Shown: positions 24,339-33,344 of the stretch, piece after piece
Layout of the letters: the number at the start of each line of letters is the position of its first letter
Position numbering within the stretch: the stretch's first letter is position 1
From: Treponema sp. OMZ 798
GTDB lineage: Bacteria; Spirochaetota; Spirochaetia; Treponematales; Treponemataceae
DNA length: 64,000 bases
Reading direction: 5' to 3'
Assembly (NCBI RefSeq): GCF_024181385.1
Contig: NZ_CP051305.1
Location: 2,046,001 to 2,110,000, forward strand
Translations under genes and position numbers: made by a program
The notes under the pieces: model-generated
The model's database searches: none
What the model was told of the DNA's origin: nothing
The model's input: only the letters and a program-made list of their open reading frames with translations

Positions 24339-25205
24339 ATGCACTTTGTAAAAGCAAAAGGAATTTTATCTCCTAAAAATGGAATGAATATTTATAGGGG
24401 CTGCTCCCACGGCTGCATCTACTGCGACTCAAGAAGTGAATGCTATCAAATGGCTCATGACTTTGAGGATATCGAAGTCAAAGAAAATGCAGTAGAACTT
24501 TTAGAAGAAGCCTTACGAAAAAAAAGAAAAAAGTGTATGATCGGAATGGGTTCAATGACTGATCCCTATCTTCCTCTTGAAAGGGAACTAGGTCTTACAA
24601 GAAAGATTATCGAAACAATTTACAAATACGGTTTCGGCTTTACCCTGATAACAAAATCTTCCCTCATCCTTAGAGACTTGGATCTTCTAAAAGCAATAAA
24701 CAAAAAAACAAAATGCGTTGTTCAAATGACACTGACTACCTATGATGATTCCCTGTGTAAAATACCGGAGCCCAATGTTGCAGTAACAAGCGAAAGATTT
24801 AAGGTATTAAAAAAGCTGAATGAAGAAGGAATTCCGGCAGTGGTTTGGCTTACTCCCATTCTTCCATTTATAAATGATAATCCTGAAAACATAGAAGGCA
24901 TTTTGAGGTATTGTATTGAGGCTAAGGTCTTAGGAATAATCTCATTCGGGATGGGATTAACTCTAAGAAAGGGCAACAGGGAATTCTTTTATAAGAAACT
25001 TGACCAACATTTTCCCGGATTAAAACAAAAATATATCAAGCTCTACGGAGAAAACTACTCGGTAATGAGCCCTCATAATGCAAGTCTTATGAATTTATTT
25101 TTTAAGCTATGTAAAGAAAACGGCATCGAGCATAATCCCGATAAGATATTTTCATATTTAAACAAGTTTGAAGATAAACAGCAAACGCAATTGGAATTTT
25201 TTTGA
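24339..25205 (+). CDS. Radical SAM protein (SPL-like family)
   Basis: The 288-residue protein has the radical-SAM cluster motif CSHGCIYC (residues ~22-29) after KGILSPKNGMNIYRG, and later GSMTDPYLPLE and VVWLTPILPF. This matches the spore-photoproduct-lyase-like/Rv2578c radical SAM group, whose substrates are mostly unknown. The cytoplasmic enzyme should use a [4Fe-4S] cluster and SAM. It sits 6 bp after AAA/PD-(D/E)XK copy 2 and may be co-transcribed, though no functional link is evident. Confidence 0.85.
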   Translation: MHFVKAKGILSPKNGMNIYRGCSHGCIYCDSRSECYQMAHDFEDIEVKENAVELLEEALRKKRKKCMIGMGSMTDPYLPLERELGLTRKIIETIYKYGFGFTLITKSSLILRDLDLLKAINKKTKCVVQMTLTTYDDSLCKIPEPNVAVTSERFKVLKKLNEEGIPAVVWLTPILPFINDNPENIEGILRYCIEAKVLGIISFGMGLTLRKGNREFFYKKLDQHFPGLKQKYIKLYGENYSVMSPHNASLMNLFFKLCKENGIEHNPDKIFSYLNKFEDKQQTQLEFF

Positions 25206-25284
25206 TAAGTTTATTGTTGATAAAATCACATCGAATCTTGTTTTTTTTGGAAAAATTATATATAATTATCTAAGGAGGATTACA

Positions 25285-25509
25285 ATGAAAAATATAACAT
25301 TAAGCCTTGATGAAGATATATTAACAGCCGGACAGGAATATGCTAAAAATCAAAATATTTCTTTCAATAGCCTAATTCGTAAATTGCTTGAACAAACAAT
25401 TCACTCTCAAAAACACAAATGGCTGGATGATACATTTTCTTTAATGGATAAAGTTTCTATTTCTACAGAAAAAAAACAATGGACAAGGGATGAGTTATAT
25501 CGTGAATAA
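25285..25509 (+). CDS. VapB-type antitoxin
   Basis: The 74-residue protein starts at the ATG at 25285, with AAGGAGG 6 nt upstream, and reads MKNITLSLDEDILTAGQEYA, a ribbon-helix-helix style N-terminus. The charged C-terminus (KKQWTRDELYRE) would bind the toxin. The end overlaps the PIN-domain toxin gene. A promoter with TATAAT lies just upstream. The family is judged from pattern and partner. Confidence 0.8.
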   Translation: MKNITLSLDEDILTAGQEYAKNQNISFNSLIRKLLEQTIHSQKHKWLDDTFSLMDKVSISTEKKQWTRDELYRE

Positions 25510-25921
25510 AATATTTATTGATACAAATATACTTGTTTACGCACTTGACAATCGAGATAATGATAAAATGAATAAAGCACGCAATATATTAAGAAAGGTA
25601 ATTTATGAAAACAAACCGGTAATATCTGCGCAGGTAATAAATGAATTCTACGTTGCTGCAACTAAAAAATTAAGCATAGACAAAAATCTTATAAAAACTA
25701 TAGTCCACAATTTTAAAAATATGGAAATTATAGCAAGTGATTTACAATTAACAGAAAATGCTATAAAGATAAGTATAGAATCACAGATATCCTTTTGGGA
25801 TTCATTAATTATTGCTGCTGCTGAAAAAGCTAATTGTAAATTGATTATATCCGAAGATTTAAATTCAGGACAAAAATATCAAGACATTTCACTTATAAAT
25901 CCATTCCAAGAGGAAATATAG
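25502..25921 (+). CDS. PIN-domain (VapC-type) toxin
   Basis: The product (139 residues from the GTG at 25502; an ATG at 25490 is the alternative) has the PIN acidic residues: IFIDTNILVYALD, VINEFYVAA, ISFWDSLIIAAA and IISEDL. PIN toxins are Mg-dependent RNases that often cut tRNA or rRNA. The start lies inside the last codons of the antitoxin gene, a standard coupled layout. The start choice is uncertain because GTG matches the usual family N-terminus but ATG gives only four extra residues. Confidence 0.87.
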   Translation: MNKIFIDTNILVYALDNRDNDKMNKARNILRKVIYENKPVISAQVINEFYVAATKKLSIDKNLIKTIVHNFKNMEIIASDLQLTENAIKISIESQISFWDSLIIAAAEKANCKLIISEDLNSGQKYQDISLINPFQEEI

Positions 25922-25970
25922 CTACCCTTGACTATTCCTATAAAAAGCACTATCATAATATTAATTCCTT

Positions 25971-27155
25971 ATGAAAGATTTACGAAAAAGAACCTTCAAT
26001 GTTTCAGGTCTTAGTTTTTTGGTTTATTCTCTTTCTTCTATTGCAATCTCGATATGTCTGGTAAATATTAAAAGAGACTTAAATTTTTCGCTGACACAAG
26101 CGGGCTTATTCGGAATGCTTTGTGCTATCGAGCAGATGATAATTCTTTTTATAAGCCCCATCTTTGCCGCAAAATTCGGTAAGATAAAGGTACTAAGAGT
26201 ATCTCTTTTGATATTAACCGCAGGGCTTTTTTTCTTTTCAAAAAGCATCAACTTTGTTACGGCTCTTTTAAGCACCCTTTGCATGGGCTTGGGAGTTGCA
26301 AATATGGAAGCCCTGCTGACTCCCATAGTAAACGATTTATATCCGAACGATACCGGAGCCAAGATGAATATGATGCACGCCTTCTGGCCCTTGGGAACTT
26401 GTTCCGGGCTGATAGGTTTCGGCTACATCCTTTCAATAGGAATAAACTGGAGATATATTTATATAGGCCTATCGATCTTTGCACTCTTAATTTGCCTTTC
26501 CTATCCTTCATCAAAAAAAATAGACCTCCCGCCCTCGGACGGAAGCAAGGCAGCCTTTAAAGAAATATTTTCCCTGCCCTCCTTTTGGCTTTTCGGCCTT
26601 GCCCTCTTCTTTGCAGGAGGAGCTGAAGGAGCCTTTGCTTTTTGGTCGGCTACTTTAATTCAGCTTTATCTAAAGGCCTCTGCCTTTTATGCAGGAATTG
26701 TAACGGCAAGCTTTGCCCTCGGAATGTTTATCGGAAGATCCTTAAACAGCAAGATCTTAAAAAAAGTTTCTATTCAAAAAGCGATTATAGTTTCTTCAAT
26801 TGCGTCATTTATAGTCAGCCTCTTATTTATTTTTGTAAACTCTCTTTTAGGCCTCGCTGCTTTTTTATTTTGTATGGGGCTTTGCCTTGCATGCCTTTGG
26901 CCGACAATTCAATCCTTTGCCGCTGCCATCCTTCCGGTAGATGCTACAGCCCTCATGATTTTTTTATCATGTTTCGGCGTGCCCGGCTACAGCACTGCAA
27001 GTTTTATAATGGGAATAGTAGGCGATAAATACGATTTATTCATTGCCTTTATTACGGTAGTACCCGTATTTTTAATTTTGGTTCCGATTCTTTTTATCAT
27101 GGGCTGCAAGTTTTCAGGTTCGCCTAAACTACGGCCGGTAAAAAGAAAAGTATGA
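25971..27155 (+). CDS. Major facilitator superfamily transporter
   Basis: The 394-residue protein has about 12 hydrophobic segments. The MFS-like loop AAKFGKIKVLR follows TM2, and the second half repeats this (GMFIGRSLNSKILKKVS). The substrate cannot be told from the sequence; the family includes sugar and drug transporters. A promoter (TTGACT-17-TATCAT) lies upstream without an SD. The following hydrolase gene is 20 bp away and likely co-transcribed. Confidence 0.85.
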   Translation: MKDLRKRTFNVSGLSFLVYSLSSIAISICLVNIKRDLNFSLTQAGLFGMLCAIEQMIILFISPIFAAKFGKIKVLRVSLLILTAGLFFFSKSINFVTALLSTLCMGLGVANMEALLTPIVNDLYPNDTGAKMNMMHAFWPLGTCSGLIGFGYILSIGINWRYIYIGLSIFALLICLSYPSSKKIDLPPSDGSKAAFKEIFSLPSFWLFGLALFFAGGAEGAFAFWSATLIQLYLKASAFYAGIVTASFALGMFIGRSLNSKILKKVSIQKAIIVSSIASFIVSLLFIFVNSLLGLAAFLFCMGLCLACLWPTIQSFAAAILPVDATALMIFLSCFGVPGYSTASFIMGIVGDKYDLFIAFITVVPVFLILVPILFIMGCKFSGSPKLRPVKRKV

Positions 27156-27174
27156 TTGGAAATTGGAGGAGTGT

Positions 27175-28326
27175 ATGATTAATTTTAAAAAGGGAATGTA
27201 TGAGTTAAATGATGAAAAGAATTTCAACTTTCAGCTAAACCGTTTAATTAATTGGGACGGAGGGAATTTAGAAGAAGTTAAAAAGGTTTCATCATCGATT
27301 AAAACTTGTGAAGACTGGCAGAATGTTCTAATAGACTTAGGCGACAAGGCCTTAAATGAGGGAAGAACTGAGGAAAGCATTGCTTATTACCGCATGAGCG
27401 AATTCTTTATGAGCGATGATAATCCGAACAAACTAAAATATTACAGTCTTGCAGTAGATCTTTTTTATAAGCACTATCAAAAATATTTCGATGAAGGAAT
27501 TGTAGAAAAACTATCCGTTCCGTATAAAAACATAAATCTTCCTGTGCTGCATGTTCAAGCAAAGGGTGAAAAATTGGGAACCATATTGCTCCATGGAGGA
27601 AATGACAGCTATATGGAAGAATTCCTTTTTCCTATTCTGTACCTTTCCGAAAACGGCTATGAGGTTTTTCTTTTTGAAGGTCCCGGACAGGGAGGCGTGC
27701 TGCGTGTACAAAAAATGGGATTCACCTATAAATGGGAAGAACCTGTTTCTGCAATCTTAGATGCCTTCAACTTGAACGATGTAATAATCATAGGAGTATC
27801 CTTAGGAGGAATGTTGGCCCCACGTGCTGCCGCCTTTGAAAAAAGAATAAAGAAAATTATAGCATGGTCGGTATTTCCGAATTTTATGTCGGTCGCCCTC
27901 CACCATCTTCCATGCGTTTTAAAAACCTTCCTCATTCTTTTATTGAAGTTAGGCTGCAAGCATATAGTCAATTTTATCGCAAGACAAAAAATGAAAAAAG
28001 ATCCTATGATGGAATGGGTTTTTAAACACGGTATGCACGCTTATTCGATGCCGAGCCCCTATCATTATTTAAAAAACCTAAATAATTTTCAGATTCTTAA
28101 TATAGCCGATAAAATAACTCAGGACATTTTAATATTGCACGGAAAGACCGATCACTTTATCGATTGGCGTTTATACAAGCCCGAAATCGATTCTCTTGTA
28201 AACGCCCATTCCGTTTCTCTTCGTCTTTTTACAAAGGAAGAAGAAGCCTCGGATCACTGCCAATGCGGAGACACAAAACTTGCCCTTGATACAATCCTTT
28301 GCTGGCTTAAAAGTTTTAACTCATAA
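27175..28326 (+). CDS. Alpha/beta hydrolase
   Basis: The 383-residue protein starts at the ATG at 27175, behind GGAGGAG. A helical N-terminal extension (~110 residues) precedes the hydrolase core: TILLHGGNDSYMEE, VFLFEGPGQG, the nucleophile elbow GVSLGGMLA (Ser), ILHGKTDHFID (Asp) and SDHCQCGD (His). All three catalytic positions can be proposed. It resembles the FrsA/2,6-dihydroxypseudooxynicotine hydrolase-like group, where a helical domain precedes the core. Substrate unknown. It follows the MFS gene closely. Confidence 0.85.
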   Translation: MINFKKGMYELNDEKNFNFQLNRLINWDGGNLEEVKKVSSSIKTCEDWQNVLIDLGDKALNEGRTEESIAYYRMSEFFMSDDNPNKLKYYSLAVDLFYKHYQKYFDEGIVEKLSVPYKNINLPVLHVQAKGEKLGTILLHGGNDSYMEEFLFPILYLSENGYEVFLFEGPGQGGVLRVQKMGFTYKWEEPVSAILDAFNLNDVIIIGVSLGGMLAPRAAAFEKRIKKIIAWSVFPNFMSVALHHLPCVLKTFLILLLKLGCKHIVNFIARQKMKKDPMMEWVFKHGMHAYSMPSPYHYLKNLNNFQILNIADKITQDILILHGKTDHFIDWRLYKPEIDSLVNAHSVSLRLFTKEEEASDHCQCGDTKLALDTILCWLKSFNS

Positions 28327-28349
28327 TAAATTTTATATAATGGTAAAAA

Positions 28350-28982
28350 ATGAATTTATTGGATAAGGACAAAATCGAAGAAGTATACCGCCGCCTAAAA
28401 AAGAATAACCCTAACCCGAAAGGCGAATTACACTCTGCAAATATTTTCACTCTTTTGGTGGCGGTAGTACTATCGGCTCAGGCAACGGATGTCGGTGTAA
28501 ACAAGGCAACAGGCCCTTTGTTTAAGGCAGCCGACACGCCTCAAAAAATGATAGAGCTGGGCGAAGAAAAAATTCGCGAGTACATAAAAACAATAAATTT
28601 ATATCCGACAAAGGCAAAGCGTATTTTCGAATTAAGCCGCATAATCCAAAACGAGTATGCAGGAAAAGTCCCCGATACTATGGAAGAACTTATAAAACTT
28701 CCCGGAGTCGGCCGCAAAACGGCAAACGTGGTTTTAAACATGGGCTTCGGAAAACCTGCAATCGCAGTTGATACGCATATCCTCCGCACAGCTCCTCGCA
28801 TAGGACTCTCATCGGGAAAAACTCCCATTCAAGTTGAAGAAGACCTGCTTAAAGTAACTCCAAAAAAATATTTACTCAATGCTCACCACTGGATTCTCCT
28901 CCACGGCAGATATATCTGCAAGGCCGGAAAACCCGAATGTGAAACCTGCTTTTTATCGGATATCTGCATGAAGAATCTATAA
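28350..28982 (+). CDS. nth: Endonuclease III
   Basis: The 210-residue protein is of standard Nth length. It has the helix-hairpin-helix LPGVGRKTANVVL with the catalytic Lys, AVDTHILR with the catalytic Asp, and the Fe-S ligands CKAGKPECETCFLSDIC at the C-terminus (C-x6-C-x2-C-x5-C). It removes oxidised pyrimidines from DNA and nicks AP sites. A TATAAT lies 8 nt before the ATG with no SD, so it may be another leaderless message, though the -35 is poor. Confidence 0.95.
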   Translation: MNLLDKDKIEEVYRRLKKNNPNPKGELHSANIFTLLVAVVLSAQATDVGVNKATGPLFKAADTPQKMIELGEEKIREYIKTINLYPTKAKRIFELSRIIQNEYAGKVPDTMEELIKLPGVGRKTANVVLNMGFGKPAIAVDTHILRTAPRIGLSSGKTPIQVEEDLLKVTPKKYLLNAHHWILLHGRYICKAGKPECETCFLSDICMKNL

Positions 28983-29086
28983 ACCTAAATTGACTTCTCT
29001 TGTCTGCTGACATTTCTCTCATCTTGAGCATTTGAATTTTTTTACGATTTATAGTATTATAATAGAATAATTTTTGGAGGAATACT

Positions 29087-30502
29087 ATGAAAAAGACAAA
29101 GATAGTATGCACAATAGGCCCAGCTTCCGAGTCGGAAAGGGTCTTAACCGAAATGTTTAAGGCCGGCTTAAATGTGTGCCGCCTTAATTTTTCGCACGGA
29201 AGTCATGAAGAACATAAAGTTAAAATAGATCGAATAAAAAAAATAAGGGAAGAGCTGAAAATGCCCGTTGCCATCTTATTGGATACAAAGGGACCCGAAA
29301 TCAGATTAGGTGTTTTTGAAAAACCTGCTCAAATTGTGCAGGGACAGGAATTTATTATCACGACAAGAGATGTTGTAGGCACAAACCAGATATGCAGCAT
29401 TTCTTACAAAAATATCGCAGCCGAAGTTAAACCGAAAAGCAGAATCCTTATAAACGACGGATTGCTGGAATTACAGGTTATAGATATCTTGAATGATACG
29501 GACATAGAATGTGTTGCAGTAAATTCGGGAACCCTAACCAGCCGAAAAGGCGTAAACATTCCGGGCCTGAGGGTAAACCTTCCTTACATGAGTGAAAAAG
29601 ATATTTCCGATATCGAATTCGGAATTCAAAATGATGTAGATTTTATTGCAGCTTCCTTTACCCAAAGAGCCGACGATATTATCCAAATAAGAAAACTTTT
29701 GGAAAAACACAAAAGCAAAATCGGCATTATCGCAAAAATAGAAAATCAAGAAGGCTTGGATAACATAGATGAAATCTTAGCGGCAGCTGACGGAATAATG
29801 GTTGCCCGCGGAGATCTAGGTGTCGAAATAGAGCCGGAAAAAATTCCTCATCTTCAAAAGCGTCTTATAAAAAAAGCAAACCTTGCAGGCAAACCGGTTA
29901 TAACCGCTACCCAGATGCTTGAATCGATGACCCACAACCTGCGTCCGACACGTGCTGAGGTCACTGACGTTGCAAACGCCATCTTAGACGGAACATCAGC
30001 CGTAATGCTTTCGGGAGAAACGGCAGCAGGAGAATATCCCGTCGAAACTGTGGCCATGATGACTTCCATTGCAAAGTCTATCGAAGAAACCTTAGATTAC
30101 GAAAAACTTTTCGTTGAAAATGTTTCTCTCCATGAAACCACAATCACAAATGCCATTGCAAGAGCCACATGCTCCACCGCCCTTGCCCTCGATGCAAATG
30201 CGATCATAACGGCATCCGCTTCGGGAATAACGCCTAGGGCTCTGTCAAAATTTAAACCCAAGGTACCGATTATCGCTATCACCGAATCTCCTCAGGTTAT
30301 GCGGAAGCTCGCCCTCGACTGGGACGTATATCCGATTTTAGCCGATCCTATAAAATCGACCGACAACATGTTCGATGTTTGTTCTCAAATTGCAAAGAAG
30401 ACAGGTCACGTAAAAAAAGGAGATATAGCTATCCTCACGGCGGGTATACCTATAGGAAAGGCCGGATCTACCAACCTCTTAAAGGTAGAAATAATAGAAT
30501 AA
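29087..30502 (+). CDS. pyk: Pyruvate kinase
   Basis: The 471-residue protein has the family motifs TKIVCTIGPASES, CRLNFSHGSHEEH, LDTKGPEIRLG, the catalytic IIAKIENQEGLDN, MVARGDLGVEI and the signature ITATQMLESM, plus the C-terminal alpha/beta domain. It converts phosphoenolpyruvate and ADP to pyruvate and ATP in glycolysis. The SD GGAGGA precedes the ATG. It is followed by the NYN gene after 12 bp. pgi, another glycolytic gene, lies at 61594-63180. Confidence 0.97.
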   Translation: MKKTKIVCTIGPASESERVLTEMFKAGLNVCRLNFSHGSHEEHKVKIDRIKKIREELKMPVAILLDTKGPEIRLGVFEKPAQIVQGQEFIITTRDVVGTNQICSISYKNIAAEVKPKSRILINDGLLELQVIDILNDTDIECVAVNSGTLTSRKGVNIPGLRVNLPYMSEKDISDIEFGIQNDVDFIAASFTQRADDIIQIRKLLEKHKSKIGIIAKIENQEGLDNIDEILAAADGIMVARGDLGVEIEPEKIPHLQKRLIKKANLAGKPVITATQMLESMTHNLRPTRAEVTDVANAILDGTSAVMLSGETAAGEYPVETVAMMTSIAKSIEETLDYEKLFVENVSLHETTITNAIARATCSTALALDANAIITASASGITPRALSKFKPKVPIIAITESPQVMRKLALDWDVYPILADPIKSTDNMFDVCSQIAKKTGHVKKGDIAILTAGIPIGKAGSTNLLKVEIIE

Positions 30503-30514
30503 GGTAATTACAAA

Positions 30515-31456
30515 ATGGAAAAAAAATATGCTATTTTAATTGACGGCGACAACATAGCTCCTTCCTATCTTGATTCGATAATTTCCGAAGTTTCAAAGGA
30601 AGGAGAGGTTCTGATAAAAAGACTTTACGGAGACTGGACTACTCCAAACATGAACGGCTGGAAACCTTGGCTTGAAAAAGTCCCCATCAGACCAGTCCAG
30701 CAATTTAGAAACGGTCCTAATGCAACCGACAACACAATCATAATGGATGCCATAGAACTTGCAAACACAAATCAGGGAATAAATGCCGTCTGCATAGTTT
30801 CTACAGATTCCGATTATTACAGCCTTGCTCTCAAACTTAGAGAATACGGACTCTATGTTTTGGGAATCGGAAGGTCCAATGCAAAACCTCTTTGGGTAAA
30901 TGCATGTAACGAATTTAAGTACCTTGAAAACTTTGATGAAACGGAAGAATATGAAGAAGACGCAAAAAGCGGTAAAAAGTCTAAATCCCTCGAAGAACTT
31001 ATCTGCCATGCCTATAGAAATTCCCGCATGACAGAAGAAGGCTGGGTAAGCCTCTCCGACCTGGGAAATTCCATCCGTAACTTTATGCCGGAATTCGACC
31101 CGCGCTCTTACAGCCACAACACTTTGAGAGAAATAATCGATGCCCTGTCGGACGATTTCGAACTTAGTTCGGATGAAAGGATACCGCCCAACTATTGGAT
31201 AAAGGCAATAGGCCGAAAGGATGAAAAGCCCAAGGTAAAGGGAAAAATAAAACGGCTTATGAACCGCTACGGAATTATCGAAAACGAAAACGGAGACTTT
31301 TTCTTTTCGTTTACGAACATCGATAAAAAGTGCAGAGATAAACTTATAAAAGAGGGAACCCCGGTAAAATTCAGGGTGTTCAAGATGCCCAATCCCAAGG
31401 GCGAAGACTCGGCTGACAGAAACGGCAAGGCAGCCGAAATCGAAATAATAGGTTAA
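30515..31456 (+). CDS. NYN-domain putative RNase with OST-HTH and cold-shock-like domains
   Basis: The 313-residue protein has an N-terminal NYN (LabA/DUF88, PIN-like) domain with acidic sites YAILIDGDNIA, ATDNTIIMDA and CIVSTDSDYYSLA (residues ~4-140). A LOTUS/OST-HTH domain follows (~155-230, KSLEELICHAYRNS to DFELSSD). The C-terminal beta-rich segment (~240-313, GKIKRLMNRYGIIENENGDF to FRVFKM) resembles a cold-shock fold. NYN domains are metal-dependent RNases and OST-HTH binds RNA, so a role in RNA decay or processing is inferred. It closely follows pyk. Confidence 0.8.
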   Translation: MEKKYAILIDGDNIAPSYLDSIISEVSKEGEVLIKRLYGDWTTPNMNGWKPWLEKVPIRPVQQFRNGPNATDNTIIMDAIELANTNQGINAVCIVSTDSDYYSLALKLREYGLYVLGIGRSNAKPLWVNACNEFKYLENFDETEEYEEDAKSGKKSKSLEELICHAYRNSRMTEEGWVSLSDLGNSIRNFMPEFDPRSYSHNTLREIIDALSDDFELSSDERIPPNYWIKAIGRKDEKPKVKGKIKRLMNRYGIIENENGDFFFSFTNIDKKCRDKLIKEGTPVKFRVFKMPNPKGEDSADRNGKAAEIEIIG

Positions 31457-31460
31457 GATC

Positions 31461-31979
31461 ATGGAAAATAAACAAGAAAAAGACAAGATAGTAAAATTTG
31501 CAGCGTTAAAATTATGGATCCGAATGTCGGCCCTTGTAATCGGAGGCGCAATTTTTTATTTGAATATATCTTACATGAAAGAGGGAGAGTATTCCATAAT
31601 TGCCCTTATTTTTGGAACCCTGTTTTTAGCAGCAGGCCTTTTCGAAAATTCGTGGTATTTTAATATCACAAAAGAACAGGCTATTCAAAAAGCGGGAATA
31701 TTCTTTTTTCCAAAAACAAAAATTATAAATTTTTCGGCAATCCACAGCATCGAAATTGAAACCTTCAAAAGGCCGGCTCGTTTCGGTACCTTTACCGAGG
31801 TTAAGATGATCTTGCTTGACGGAAAAACAATAGTTATCGACAATGATAAAACAAAGGTTCTTCAAAGACAGCTTGAAGAAATAGCTGAAGTTCAAGATGC
31901 AATAAGACGTCAAAGTCATAAAAAAGCCGAAGACTTTTTTAACGCAGTGGCAGCCGATATTTTAAATCCTAAGGAATAA
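31461..31979 (+). CDS. Two-TM membrane protein with PH-like domain
   Basis: The 172-residue protein has two membrane segments (~residues 18-36 and ~44-62). A cytoplasmic beta-rich region follows (WYFNITKEQAIQKAGIFFF, IHSIEIETF, MILLDGKTIVID) that resembles bacterial PH-like domains, and the C-terminus is helical. Function unknown. It starts 4 bp after the NYN gene and is followed within 5 bp by a lipoprotein gene, so the three are probably co-transcribed. Confidence 0.65.
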   Translation: MENKQEKDKIVKFAALKLWIRMSALVIGGAIFYLNISYMKEGEYSIIALIFGTLFLAAGLFENSWYFNITKEQAIQKAGIFFFPKTKIINFSAIHSIEIETFKRPARFGTFTEVKMILLDGKTIVIDNDKTKVLQRQLEEIAEVQDAIRRQSHKKAEDFFNAVAADILNPKE

Positions 31980-31984
31980 ACCTT

Positions 31985-32392
31985 TTGAAGCCCTTAAAAA
32001 TATTTGTATTTTTTATCTCATTTTTTCTTTTATGGAGCTGCAAACGTCAAGAACAGTCGGATACATTCCACATTCCTTTTTTAAAAGAAAAGGCAGAAGA
32101 AATTATTTTTATGGTAAACGATAAGGACTGGGAAGGCATAAGAGAATTAAGCACCGAAGAGTTTAAAAAAAATTTGGATGAAGAATTTATAAATTTAAAT
32201 ACTAAAATATTTTTTGAACCTGCCGGAAAATACCTCTACACAAAAGAAGCCTATTTTTTGGAAACAAAGGATAAAAACTCTGGCGAAGTTATAGGGATTA
32301 TTATCGTTAAGGCAGGATACGAAAATAAAACCCTATGCTACACCTTCAATTTTGCAAAGGACACTAAACTCATAGGCTTTTTCTTAAAATAG
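31985..32392 (+). CDS. Small lipoprotein (DUF3887-like)
   Basis: The product starts with TTG at 31985, behind AAGGA, and reads MKPLKIFVFFISFFLLWSCK, a lipoprotein signal with Cys at residue 19. The mature part (~116 residues; MVNDKDWEGIRELS, then an alpha/beta fold) has the look of the DUF3887/cystatin-like group. Envelope location is inferred. There is no other member in the immediate neighbourhood, although residues ~30-140 of the retropepsin-like protein look distantly similar. Confidence 0.65.
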   Translation: MKPLKIFVFFISFFLLWSCKRQEQSDTFHIPFLKEKAEEIIFMVNDKDWEGIRELSTEEFKKNLDEEFINLNTKIFFEPAGKYLYTKEAYFLETKDKNSGEVIGIIIVKAGYENKTLCYTFNFAKDTKLIGFFLK

Positions 32393-32437
32393 ATTTTATG
32401 GCTTCTTAAATGTTCTAGCAGCCGATATTTTGAAGCC

Positions 32438-33313
32438 CTAATCTTCTTTTTCCCAGAAGTATGTAAAAAAGTAACTTGTTATATCTTCAGGATCAGTCTC
32501 ATCGCTTAGCTTATAAGCATCGGTACCTCGTTGAATTGTACATTGAGTTTTTTCGGTAAAAAGTTTGGAAAGCAAATACATTGCAGGCCTGTTATCACAG
32601 ATGCCGAGCGTCCAAGCCGAGGGTTTTAAGCTTGTCAAAAAATGACGGGATTTGGCATCCTTTGCGGCAGTTTTTTCCATATCTGATTTATGCGAAAAGT
32701 CGGAAGAAATCAAAAGGAAGGCATCCTCATCCTTGATAGAAAAAACTTTTTTGATCGTCTCATAAAGTTTAACTGCAAGGTTCATATTTACGGGAGGTTC
32801 TCCGCAATAAGCAAGCGCAACAACCTTCGCTTCCGGAAAGTATTTTTTTATGTAGGGAATCAAGGTTGAAACGCCGTGCTCATAAACAAAGACTTCATCA
32901 TCAAAGGGTACATTAAAAAGCCGGGCAAGTTTTTCGCATCCTTCCTTTTCGGAATGAACAAGCCCGTCTTTGGTATTCCATGATCCTTGAGTCAACGAAA
33001 AATCGTATAAAGAAAGGCCCCAATGAGAAGGACTTAAAACGTAAAAAGTTTTTATATCCCTTGCATCGGCAAGTTCGGTAAACCAATCATTTATTAAAGC
33101 ATCGGTTAAAAGATGGTGACTCACCGTCCCGCCCCAAGGCTTCGCCCCCTCAGGCAAGGAAGCTTCCTTGGGGATAAATCTCGTTGCGGGCGGCCTTTCC
33201 CCGTCGGAACTCCATGTTCCGAAAATTTTCTCGGCATCTTCAGGTCTGCCGTTTCTGCCCGTACAAGCCGTAAAACAAAAACAAATAAAAAATAAAGCTC
33301 TGATAAATTTCAT
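32438..33313 (-). CDS. MEMO-family (AmmeMemoRadiSam B) lipoprotein
   Basis: The 291-residue protein has a lipoprotein-type signal (MKFIRALFFICFCFTACTG). The MEMO1-like core shows HHLLTDALINDWF, VLSPSHWG, VYEHGVSTLIPYI, VVALAYCG and LLISSDFSHKSD, i.e. the histidines and acidic residues of the metal/active site. Such proteins usually occur with AMMECR1 and radical-SAM partners; neither is adjacent here. An exported version is unusual. Function unknown. Confidence 0.82.
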   Translation of the reverse strand: MKFIRALFFICFCFTACTGRNGRPEDAEKIFGTWSSDGERPPATRFIPKEASLPEGAKPWGGTVSHHLLTDALINDWFTELADARDIKTFYVLSPSHWGLSLYDFSLTQGSWNTKDGLVHSEKEGCEKLARLFNVPFDDEVFVYEHGVSTLIPYIKKYFPEAKVVALAYCGEPPVNMNLAVKLYETIKKVFSIKDEDAFLLISSDFSHKSDMEKTAAKDAKSRHFLTSLKPSAWTLGICDNRPAMYLLSKLFTEKTQCTIQRGTDAYKLSDETDPEDITSYFFTYFWEKED

Positions 33314-33344
33314 ATCAGCTAAAATTCATGTCCATCAAAAAAAG

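Noticed and set aside
30593..31486. 297-codon antisense frame over the NYN gene
   Set aside because: The plus-strand frame has clear NYN and OST-HTH motifs; the antisense frame shows only composition-driven openness.
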